From assembly GCA_043719555.1 (NCBI GenBank), contig JAYSTR010000140.1, forward strand, positions 1 to 9,447: a DNA stretch of 9,447 nt, given 5' to 3'. The notes below the pieces were generated by a model. That model ran no database searches. It worked only from the letters and a program-made list of their open reading frames with translations, and was not told the origin of the DNA. Both the position numbers and the translations under genes were made by a program. Shown one piece after another: positions 1-6,222 of this stretch; the stretch's first letter is position 1; each line of letters begins with the position of its first letter. The DNA comes from UBA4416 sp043719555 (GTDB lineage Bacteria > Bacteroidota > Bacteroidia > B-17B0 > Aurantibacillaceae).

Positions 1-1
1 A

Positions 2-655
2 CCTGGAGGCTATGGCGGTAAGGATTTATATCGAGTTAAAAAAATGCCAAATGGCAAATGGTCGAAACCCCAAAATTTAGGTAAAGATATTAATACCGAT
101 AGAGATGAGGATTCCCCATTTTTGCATCCTGATGGTTATACCTTATACTTTAGTTCTAAAGGGCACAACTCTATGGGAGAGTACGATGTCTTTAAATCAA
201 CTATTGATTTAGATGCTAATAAATATTCTGCTCCAACTAACTTAGGCTCACCAATTAATACTGTTAATAACGATATCTTTTTTGTTTTAAATGCCAGTGG
301 AACTAGAGGTTATTATTCTTCAATTAGAGAAGACTCTTATGGTGCTAGTGATATCTATCAAATTGATACACGCTTTGGAGATAATGATTTAAAGGTTAAA
401 CACGGACGTATAATGTCGGGTACAAATCCTCAAAAAGCAAAAATTACTTTAATAGATATTGAAAGTAAAACGATTTGTGGCATATTTAATGCGAGCCCGA
501 AAACAGGTAAATTTTTATTAATAATGAACCCATTAAAAAGCTATAAAGCATTAATTGAAGAAGATGGATTTCAAACAATGATACAGGAGTTTGAACCTTT
601 AGCTAAGGAAAATTCTGACACGGAAGTTATTTTTAGTCTTACTAAAAAGAAATAA
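2..655 (+). CDS. PD40 (WD40-like) beta-propeller envelope protein, C-terminal part
   Basis: The reading frame is open from the window's left edge, so the gene starts upstream; the first internal ATG (44) lies inside a propeller repeat and is not the true start. The visible 217 residues begin with GGYGGKDLYR and continue with the PD40 pattern (GKWSKPQNLG, INTDRDEDSPF, DGYTLYFSS), then a second blade (GEYDVF, APTNLGSPINT) and a third ending in GASDIYQID. From about residue 130 a small beta-sandwich-like segment follows (GRIMSG, AKITLID, TGKFLLI, SYKALIEEDGF), resembling the carboxypeptidase-regulatory/CNA-B-like domains found after PD40 propellers in Bacteroidota. In that family an OmpA peptidoglycan-binding domain usually closes the protein; here the stop comes right after the sandwich. 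A periplasmic or outer-membrane role is inferred from the family; the substrate or partner is unknown. The stop codon abuts a terminator. Confidence 0.85.
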   Translation, partial: PGGYGGKDLYRVKKMPNGKWSKPQNLGKDINTDRDEDSPFLHPDGYTLYFSSKGHNSMGEYDVFKSTIDLDANKYSAPTNLGSPINTVNNDIFFVLNASGTRGYYSSIREDSYGASDIYQIDTRFGDNDLKVKHGRIMSGTNPQKAKITLIDIESKTICGIFNASPKTGKFLLIMNPLKSYKALIEEDGFQTMIQEFEPLAKENSDTEVIFSLTKKK

Positions 656-687
656 AAAAAGTGCATCGAATTCGATGCACTTTTTTT
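654..687. terminator. bidirectional intrinsic terminator between convergent genes
   Basis: This is a perfect inverted repeat of 34 bp: seven A, then gtgcatcg, a central aatt, then cgatgcac and seven T. On either strand the transcript forms an 8-bp GC-containing stem with a tight AAUU loop, followed by a U tract. The left A run overlaps the last two bases of the PD40 gene's stop codon. The right side lies 16 bp beyond the stop of the convergent dehydrogenase gene. One element therefore probably ends both transcripts. Confidence 0.92.
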
Positions 688-703
688 ACGTTATTTTTTA
701 TTT

Positions 704-2032
704 TTAAATTTCTTTTTCTTCAAATATAATTCCAACTTTTTCTAATTCACTTAACATTGGTTCATAAATTTCTTTAACAATAGGAATTTGTACGCCATAT
801 AATTTAAACTTCCCTGTTAAAAAGTTTTTAATAGTTATGGCTAAAGGTAAACCAACTGTTTTAGCCATAGCGGTGTGTACTTCATCATCTCCAATTACTA
901 CTAAAGATGAAGTTAATTTTTTAGTTTGTTGATTTAATTCGTACTCAAAAATATGTTGCATCACAATCATATCTTTATCGCCTTTTTTAAGTAACCATTT
1001 TTCTTCTAATAAACTTTGTAATAACTCAGCAGGAGAACCTTCTTTAAGAGTAATAGGTTTATTATTAAATAGATCTAGGTATTCTAATTTAGACATTACC
1101 TCAGCATCCATCTCAGAACTCATAAAAGCAGTTAATTTATCTTTAATAGATTGTGGTCCTTTTGGCAAAAACGATTCTAACAAACTTGTGTATGTTAAAG
1201 TATTCGCATTTTTTATTTTATATGAATCATCCGTTAAGCCAAGCTTTACAAAGACATTCCACGCTTTGCAATAACCTGGCATACGCAATGTGCCTCGCAA
1301 CATAGTACTTGCTTCCTGCAATTCGTATGGGTCTTTATACCCAATACTATCACGGTTTGCATAAGCGTCAAACTTTCCATAACCATCTACTTCTATCGTT
1401 TCTATTTGAGAATAAATACGATTGTAAGGAATAAATTTCAGTTTATTATCATCGATGTATTGCGCCGTACCTTGCCCTGCTAATACAACATTACGTGGGT
1501 TCCAGCTAAACTTGTATCCCCATGGATTATCATTACTTTCAGGTGCAACCAAACCACCACAAAACGATTTAAAAGATTTTATTTTGCCACCTTGTGCATG
1601 AATATGGTGTATAATTTTCATAGCAGATGCATGATCAATACCCGGATCTAAACCACATTCATTCAACAATAAAATGTTTTTTTGTTGAGCTTCTGCATCT
1701 AATTCACGCATTTCATTACTCACGTAGCTAGCTGTTGCAAGGTGTTTACCAAGTCGTACGCAATCTTTTGCAACATCGCCATGCATAAATGCTGGCAACA
1801 TCGATACAACAAAAGTTGCTTCACTAATTAATTTCTCTCGCAAACTTGCATTAGTCACATCAAACTCTACGGCAGTTGCTACATCTGCATAAGCAGCAAT
1901 TTTAGCATCAACAGCTTGTTTATTAGCATCGGCAATAATGATGTGCCAGTTATGTTGTTTTGCATTATCTAATAAATAGGTAATTAAACTTGAGGATGAG
2001 CGACCTGCGCCAATAATTAAAATAGTGTTCAT
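704..2032 (-). CDS. saccharopine dehydrogenase family protein
   Basis: A 442-residue NAD(P)-dependent oxidoreductase of the saccharopine dehydrogenase (Lys9/LKR-SDH C-terminal half) family. Members interconvert saccharopine with lysine- or aminoadipate-semialdehyde-side products, in lysine metabolism in the cytoplasm. The N-terminus is a Rossmann fold with the dinucleotide motif GAGRSSSS (residues 8-15) and an acidic residue after the second strand (IIIAD, about 31-35). The substrate domain carries the family signatures ASYVS (101-105), NECGLDPGIDH (124-134) and GYKFSWNPRNVVLAG (172-186). Length fits the single-domain enzyme; no lysine-ketoglutarate reductase domain is fused. The ATG at 2032 places the Rossmann motif at the very N-terminus, as expected. 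Which direction it works in (EC 1.5.1.9 lysine degradation or 1.5.1.10-like) cannot be decided here, since no other lysine gene is present. It is transcribed alone, from a promoter shared back-to-back with the DUF4476 gene. Confidence 0.9.
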   Translation of the reverse strand: MNTILIIGAGRSSSSLITYLLDNAKQHNWHIIIADANKQAVDAKIAAYADVATAVEFDVTNASLREKLISEATFVVSMLPAFMHGDVAKDCVRLGKHLATASYVSNEMRELDAEAQQKNILLLNECGLDPGIDHASAMKIIHHIHAQGGKIKSFKSFCGGLVAPESNDNPWGYKFSWNPRNVVLAGQGTAQYIDDNKLKFIPYNRIYSQIETIEVDGYGKFDAYANRDSIGYKDPYELQEASTMLRGTLRMPGYCKAWNVFVKLGLTDDSYKIKNANTLTYTSLLESFLPKGPQSIKDKLTAFMSSEMDAEVMSKLEYLDLFNNKPITLKEGSPAELLQSLLEEKWLLKKGDKDMIVMQHIFEYELNQQTKKLTSSLVVIGDDEVHTAMAKTVGLPLAITIKNFLTGKFKLYGVQIPIVKEIYEPMLSELEKVGIIFEEKEI

Positions 2033-2048
2033 AAGGTAATATCTCTTA

Positions 2049-2078
2049 CAAAAATAACTTTAAATTTGTTAAAGCAAA
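2049..2078 (-). promoter_or_regulatory. putative Bacteroidota-type promoter for the saccharopine dehydrogenase gene
   Basis: Read on the - strand, positions 2056-2049 give TATTTTTG, a full match to the Bacteroidota -7 consensus TAnnTTTG. A TTTG (- strand, 2078-2075) lies 18 bases upstream and fits the -33 element. Transcription would begin about 10 bases before the ATG at 2032. The assignment rests on consensus and position only. Confidence 0.55.
2061..2068 (+). promoter_or_regulatory. putative -7 promoter box for the DUF4476/DUF423 operon
   Basis: TAAATTTG is a full match to the Bacteroidota -7 element TAnnTTTG. No good -33 TTTG is seen at the usual distance. Transcription would start near 2075, upstream of the ATG at 2090 but downstream of the in-frame TTG at 2066. 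If the box is real, it therefore favours the ATG as the start codon of the next gene. Confidence 0.45.
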
Positions 2079-2089
2079 AAATCAAATTA

Positions 2090-3187
2090 ATGATAAAGTA
2101 TTTAGTATGTATATGGTGTTGTTTTGGGATATTTGAGAGTTTATTTTCTCAAGATAACTCCATCGTTATTGTTAGCGCAATTGGAAAACCCATTTATGTT
2201 ATGATTAATGGCGATTCTATTAACAAAAAAGAGCAAGGAATAGTAAAGGCATTTCAAGTTGGGAGCGGAAATCAACATATCAAAATTACTGCTAAAATTA
2301 ATAAAACTACGTTAGAATATAGCGATTCTATTTTATTAAGCGATAAATCCAAGTTTATAAATAAGGAATTTACCTATGGTTTAATTTTAGAAAACGAAAA
2401 ATTAGCCTTAGTTTTTAAATCAGTGTCCGAAAAATCTGGTCCAAAAACACCAATTATTCCCACGGAGCCAAAGGAAGTCGTTCCATTAGAAGACAACAGC
2501 AAATATGGCAACTTGTATCAGGCGAAAAATAACAAACCTGTGTTTTATTCGAATTATAATGCGGTTTCGAAGAGTTGTATGTCTAATTTAACCGAAAAAG
2601 AAATTCAATATGCCTTAAATTTAATTACTAAAGCAAACGACGATGAGCGCAAAGTAAGATATGTGTTAGAAATACTGATTAATAATTGCTATTCAGTCAG
2701 TCAAATTAAACAAGTAATTAACACTTTATCTATTGATATGGATAAATTAAATAGTTGCAAAACTGCTTATGAACATTTAACAGATAAACAGAATGCATCA
2801 ACATTTTTAGAAATACTTAAATATGAGAGTATGAAAGAATCGTATGTTGATTTTTTAAAAGATCAAACTACACTTCTTCAGCAAACCCAATTAAACTGTG
2901 TAACTCCCGTTGATGAAAAACAATTTGATGAGTTTTTAAACAAAATTAAAATTGGGGGTTACGAAAATGAAAAAATAAAAGTTTGTAAAAAAATATTTGC
3001 TTCACATTGTTTTAGCACTGAACAAATAAAAAAAATAGCTGTATTCTTTTCGCACGACAGAGAAACCTTCGAATTATTTAAAACAGCTTATCCTGTAATT
3101 ACAGATAAAGAAAATGCGAAAACATTAATATCCGAATTTCAGTTTTCCGAAACAAAAACTGAGTTTTTACAATTCATATCTAAATAA
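2090..3187 (+). CDS. exported protein with two DUF4476 domains
   Basis: A 365-residue protein of unknown function. I choose the ATG at 2090 over the in-frame TTG at 2066 because it gives a normal signal peptide (residues 1-20, hydrophobic core LVCIWCCFGIF, likely cleavage before QDNS), and because the TTG overlaps a putative promoter box. Residues 22-110 form the beta-rich N-terminal region usual in DUF4476 proteins (pattern KPIYVMINGDSINK, then HIKITAKI). A proline-rich linker follows (about 118-135). Two helical DUF4476 copies come next, at about 168-256 and 275-363. They align along their length: NNCYSVSQIKQV versus SHCFSTEQIKKI, and KTAYEHLTDKQNA versus KTAYPVITDKENA. Each copy keeps one cysteine at the same place. 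Location is periplasm or cell surface by inference. It lies one base upstream of the DUF423 gene, so the two are very likely co-transcribed. DUF4476 has no established biochemical role. Confidence 0.85.
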   Translation: MIKYLVCIWCCFGIFESLFSQDNSIVIVSAIGKPIYVMINGDSINKKEQGIVKAFQVGSGNQHIKITAKINKTTLEYSDSILLSDKSKFINKEFTYGLILENEKLALVFKSVSEKSGPKTPIIPTEPKEVVPLEDNSKYGNLYQAKNNKPVFYSNYNAVSKSCMSNLTEKEIQYALNLITKANDDERKVRYVLEILINNCYSVSQIKQVINTLSIDMDKLNSCKTAYEHLTDKQNASTFLEILKYESMKESYVDFLKDQTTLLQQTQLNCVTPVDEKQFDEFLNKIKIGGYENEKIKVCKKIFASHCFSTEQIKKIAVFFSHDRETFELFKTAYPVITDKENAKTLISEFQFSETKTEFLQFISK

Positions 3188-3188
3188 A

Positions 3189-3596
3189 ATGAACAACACT
3201 AAATTTACTATAGTTGGTATTTTGGGCGCAATAGCTGTAGCTTTTGGGGCCTTAGGTGCGCATTTTTTAAAACAAAAAATGCAATTGGGCCTCTTAACTT
3301 CCGATCAATTAAATGGTTTTGATACAGGTGTGAAATATCAAATGTATCATGTTATTGTAATGTTGGTTTTAATTTTATGGTCTCAAAAAAATTCCCATAA
3401 ATATTTAGTTTGGTCATTTAATTGCTTTTTAATAGGCATAGTCATGTTTTCGGGATCCTTGTACTTTTTATGTACCCGTAATTTATTTGGAGCAGACTGG
3501 CTAAAGATGTTAGGCCCAATTACGCCTATAGGTGGTTTATTTTTTATAGCTGGCTGGATTTTCATAGCATTAGTTGGGATGCAAAAAAAGTCGTAG
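3189..3596 (+). CDS. DUF423 family small integral membrane protein (YgdD-like)
   Basis: A 135-residue protein with four hydrophobic helices (about 6-26, 49-66, 74-95 and 107-131) and the DUF423 signatures in order: GAIAVAFGALGAHFLK (13-28), FDTGVKYQMYH (44-54), FSGSLYFL (87-94) and LGPITPIGGLFFIAGW (108-123). Length and topology match the family, which includes E. coli YgdD. It sits in the inner membrane; its function is unknown. The ATG follows the stop of the DUF4476 gene after a single base, which implies translational coupling and a shared transcript. No hairpin terminator with a T-tract is evident between it and trxB (3597-3663). Confidence 0.92.
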   Translation: MNNTKFTIVGILGAIAVAFGALGAHFLKQKMQLGLLTSDQLNGFDTGVKYQMYHVIVMLVLILWSQKNSHKYLVWSFNCFLIGIVMFSGSLYFLCTRNLFGADWLKMLGPITPIGGLFFIAGWIFIALVGMQKKS

Positions 3597-3663
3597 TTTT
3601 TTGTGAATAAAATGTAAATAGCGTTACTGCTTAATTAATTACATTCGCGTAAAAAATTAAGTT

Positions 3664-4608
3664 ATGGCAATCGAACACATTAAATGTTTAATTATAGGCT
3701 CAGGCCCCGCAGGATACACAGCAGCAATTTACGCAGCTCGCGCAGATTTAAAACCAATTCTCTATACAGGATTAACGCCAGGCGGTCAGTTAACTGAAAC
3801 TACTGAAGTTGATAATTTTCCAGGTTATCCAAAAGGGATTACTGGACCAGAATTAATGGAAGATTTAAAAGCACAAGCTGAGCGTTTTGGCACACAAGTG
3901 CGATTTGGGATGGCTACTAAAGCCGATTTAAATGCAACTCCAAAACGTATTTGGATAGATGAGACCACCGAAATTACAGCTGACTCAGTAATTATTTCAA
4001 CTGGTGCATCTGCTAAATGGTTAGGTTTAGAGAACGAAAATCGTTTACGATTAAATGCAGGTGGTGTATCTGCTTGTGCTGTATGTGATGGTTTCTTTTA
4101 CAAAGGACAAGATGTAGCCATTGTTGGCGCTGGCGATACAGCGGCTGAAGAAGCAACCTACTTATCTAAACTTTGCAAAAAAGTATATATGATTGTTCGT
4201 AAAGGTGAGATGCGTGCTAGTAAAGCCATGCAACATCGCGTAAAAAACACCTCTAATATTGAAGTATTATATAATAGCGAAACTCACGACATTTTAGGAA
4301 AAGAAATGGTTGAAGGCGTACAAGTTAAAAATGCATTAACCAATGAAATTCGTTTATTAGATGTAACTGGATTTTTTGTGGCCATTGGTCATAAACCAAA
4401 TACTGACATTGTAAAAGGACAAATTGATATGGATGAAACAGGGTACATTACTGTTATTCCGGGCTCTACAAAAACTAACATTGCTGGTGTATTTGCAGTA
4501 GGTGATTGCGCTGACAAAACCTACCGTCAAGCCGTTACTGCTGCAGGAAGTGGATGTATGGGAGCTTTAGATGCTGAACGCTATTTAGCCGAAACAGGAA
4601 ATCATTAA
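3664..4608 (+). CDS. trxB: thioredoxin-disulfide reductase
   Basis: A 314-residue low-molecular-weight thioredoxin reductase (EC 1.8.1.9), a cytoplasmic FAD enzyme that passes electrons from NADPH to thioredoxin. The FAD-binding motif GSGPAG is at residues 12-17, followed by GGQLTETTEVDNFPG. The redox-active CAVC pair is C138/C141, followed by DG. The NADPH-binding motif is GAGDTAAEEA (155-164) with basic residues R179, K180 and R184 (VRKGEMR) in place of the HRRxxxR of E. coli. The C-terminal FAD signature is AVGDCADKTYRQAVTAAGSGCMGA. Length and motif order are complete, so the enzyme should be active. The gene is separated from the upstream DUF423 gene by 67 bp and from the MORN gene by 64 bp, and is probably its own unit. 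No thioredoxin gene is in view. Confidence 0.98.
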   Translation: MAIEHIKCLIIGSGPAGYTAAIYAARADLKPILYTGLTPGGQLTETTEVDNFPGYPKGITGPELMEDLKAQAERFGTQVRFGMATKADLNATPKRIWIDETTEITADSVIISTGASAKWLGLENENRLRLNAGGVSACAVCDGFFYKGQDVAIVGAGDTAAEEATYLSKLCKKVYMIVRKGEMRASKAMQHRVKNTSNIEVLYNSETHDILGKEMVEGVQVKNALTNEIRLLDVTGFFVAIGHKPNTDIVKGQIDMDETGYITVIPGSTKTNIAGVFAVGDCADKTYRQAVTAAGSGCMGALDAERYLAETGNH

Positions 4609-4672
4609 TTGCTGTATTTGAATTTTTACCTTTTTTTGTATATATTGCATAGTATTTTATTTAGTTAACCAT

Positions 4673-5407
4673 ATGATTTTTATTAGAACATATAGCCTCA
4701 TTTTATTTTGTTTATTGAAAGTAACACTTTTTGCGCAGCGCTATAGCGATCAAGTACCTCAACTTAAACGTTATACACCAGCAGAAATTATTGATGCTGA
4801 TTATGGTATCATTAAATTTAATAAGCTAGCGCCGTCAATGGGTGGAGACTCTATCAGATATACAAAAGACGGCTATAATGCGCAAGGTTGGCAAGAAGAT
4901 TTCTATGTTAGTGGGAAATTATTACATAAGGGATTTTATACAGATGGGTTTATTAAAATATTTAAAAACTATTTCGAAAACGGGCAAGTTGAACGTAATT
5001 TAGTAAATACAGATCCTAAACGAAGTAAATTAGAAGTGTTTTATGAAGATGGAAAAGTAAAATCAAATATTACTTATTTTGATGGTAATCCTCAGAATCA
5101 ATACGATTTTTACAGAAGTGGGGCGCCAGAATATGTTGAAGAAAATGATAAAGACATGGAGTTTTTGTATAAACGAAATTCTTATTTAGAAAACGGATTG
5201 CCAGTATCTATGTTTGAATTAGTTGATAAAAAAACTAAGCGATACTTAAAAAAAGAATTTTATGAAAATGGTAGAATCAAAGAAGAAGGTTCAATGATTT
5301 TACGAAAAGATTTAGGCGATTATCAAAAAGAAGGCGTGTGGACCTATTTTGACGATAAAGGAAATACGCTTAAAACTGAAAAGTACCATAACGGAGCTAT
5401 AGAATAA
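4673..5407 (+). CDS. exported MORN_2-repeat protein (YwqK-like)
   Basis: A 244-residue protein with an N-terminal signal peptide (residues 1-22, hydrophobic SLILFCLLKVTLFAQ, likely type I cleavage; the residue before C13 is F, which argues against a lipobox). The mature part contains degenerate MORN_2 repeats of about 20-25 residues: DFYVSGKLLHKGFY (77-89), NYFENGQVERN (99-109), VFYEDGKVKSNITYFDG (122-138), DFYRSGAPEY (145-154), EFYENGRIKEEG (195-206) and GVWTYFDDKGNTLKTEKYHNG (221-241). Databases often label such proteins 'toxin-antitoxin system YwqK family antitoxin'. No toxin gene is adjacent and the protein is predicted to be exported, so that name should not be taken as a function. A periplasmic or surface beta-sheet scaffold role is inferred only. 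Confidence 0.85.
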   Translation: MIFIRTYSLILFCLLKVTLFAQRYSDQVPQLKRYTPAEIIDADYGIIKFNKLAPSMGGDSIRYTKDGYNAQGWQEDFYVSGKLLHKGFYTDGFIKIFKNYFENGQVERNLVNTDPKRSKLEVFYEDGKVKSNITYFDGNPQNQYDFYRSGAPEYVEENDKDMEFLYKRNSYLENGLPVSMFELVDKKTKRYLKKEFYENGRIKEEGSMILRKDLGDYQKEGVWTYFDDKGNTLKTEKYHNGAIE

Positions 5408-5471
5408 AATCCAATATCTTATTTAATTCTTTTGATGAGCTATATAATTTAGCTTAGTATACAAAAACACT

Positions 5472-5512
5472 ATTTATCATTACTAATTGCCAATTTGTAT
5501 AGATAAATGATA
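5472..5512. repeat. imperfect nested inverted repeats in the ssb leader
   Basis: In the 168-bp gap before ssb, ATTTATC (5472-5478) is complementary to GATAAAT (5502-5508). TATCATT (5475-5481) is complementary to AATGATA (5506-5512). Between the arms lies the palindrome AATTG-C-CAATT (5485-5495). This could be an operator or an RNA hairpin upstream of ssb, but in such AT-rich DNA it may be chance. No clear -7 box was found in this gap. Confidence 0.25.
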
Positions 5513-5575
5513 TTGTTATTGCTAAAAAAAATCGTGTTTTTTGAGATGTATTAATAAACACTAATCGTAAGCACT

Positions 5576-5992
5576 ATGGCAGGAGTAAACAAAGTTATTT
5601 TAGTTGGAAATTTAGGTAAAGACCCAGAACTAAAATATTTAGAAGGTAATATTGCTCGTTTAAATTTCAGTATGGCTACCAGCGAATATCATAAAGATAA
5701 AAGTGGTAATAAAATTGAACAAACAGAATGGCATAATGTAGTTTTATGGCGAAGTATGGCAGAGAGTGCTGAAAAAGTTTTAAAAAAAGGTACTCAAATT
5801 TATGTTGAAGGTAAATTAGAAACGCGCCAGTGGACTGATAAAGATGGTAACAAAAGAAACATAACCGAAATTGTTGGCGAATCTTTCCTAGTATTACAAA
5901 AGCGCGATACAAATAATAATTCAACTGCAAGTGAAGATTTTAACTCAGTAAATTTTGATGATTTAGGTAAAAAAGGTGATTTACCTTTTTAA
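5576..5992 (+). CDS. ssb: single-stranded DNA-binding protein
   Basis: A 138-residue SSB that coats single-stranded DNA during replication, recombination and repair. The OB fold covers residues 1-108: NKVILVGNLGKDPELKYL, then RLNFSMATSE, EWHNVVLWRS with W52 and W58, and IYVEGKLETRQWTDKDGNKR with W86. A short linker (about 109-125) leads to the partner-binding tip ending in DLPF. The tip is GKKGDLPF, with two lysines where many SSBs have a run of acidic residues; D126, D128 and D129 lie just upstream. The start at 5576 is certain from the conserved MAGVNKVILVGNLG. The gene is flanked by a MORN gene and a surface-protein gene, not by replication genes, and ends at its own terminator. Confidence 0.96.
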   Translation: MAGVNKVILVGNLGKDPELKYLEGNIARLNFSMATSEYHKDKSGNKIEQTEWHNVVLWRSMAESAEKVLKKGTQIYVEGKLETRQWTDKDGNKRNITEIVGESFLVLQKRDTNNNSTASEDFNSVNFDDLGKKGDLPF

Positions 5993-6014
5993 TTAAATAC
6001 GCAAATGTTTTTTC

Positions 6015-6056
6015 AAAATGGCTAATTCTAAAAAGAATTGGCCATTTTTATTTTTA
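6015..6056 (+). terminator. intrinsic terminator downstream of ssb
   Basis: Left arm AAAATGGCTAATTCT (6015-6029), AAAA loop (6030-6033) and right arm AGAATTGGCCATTTT (6034-6048) form a 15-bp stem with one G-U wobble. A T-rich tail follows (to 6056). It starts 22 bp after the ssb stop and separates ssb from the large surface-protein gene. The arms are A/T at the base, so it may also work in reverse. Confidence 0.9.
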
Positions 6057-6222
6057 AAAATTATCGCAAAATATTTAAAAAAAACAGGGTGTTTTAAAAC
6101 TTTTAATTTATCGACAAAACAAGTTAATTAAGCACTAAAATAATTAGCTCTATATGTTAAATTGTAATATTCTTTTGGGATATTTTCTTTATATTTAATG
6201 ATTATTATAATCTAATTACAGA
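6057..6222. other. AT-rich leader of the large surface-protein gene
   Basis: This gene-free stretch carries only short features, such as the 10-bp palindrome GTTTTAAAAC at 6091-6100. I see no full match to TAnnTTTG and no open reading frame worth calling. The promoter of the downstream gene is presumably here but I cannot place it. Confidence 0.4.

Noticed and set aside
2066..2089. TTG start adding eight residues to the DUF4476 protein
   Set aside because: The added residues are charged and would sit before the signal peptide, and the TTG falls inside a consensus -7 promoter box; the ATG at 2090 gives a standard export signal.
3383..3565. 60-codon open frame on the minus strand
   Set aside because: It lies wholly inside the well-supported DUF423 gene on the other strand, shows no domain, and is explained as a shadow of that gene's codon pattern.
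3611..3645. Hairpin AATGTAA/TTACATT between the DUF423 gene and trxB
   Set aside because: Only seven paired bases with a 21-base loop and no T tract; not enough for a terminator or riboswitch in AT-rich DNA.
4673..5407. Toxin-antitoxin module (YwqK 'antitoxin' label)
   Set aside because: The MORN protein carries a signal peptide and has no small partner gene on either side; trxB and ssb are its neighbours.
5676..5930. 84-codon open frame on the minus strand
   Set aside because: It is entirely antisense to ssb; the Tyr/Phe/Leu-rich translation is what A/T-rich antisense codons give, and no signature is visible.
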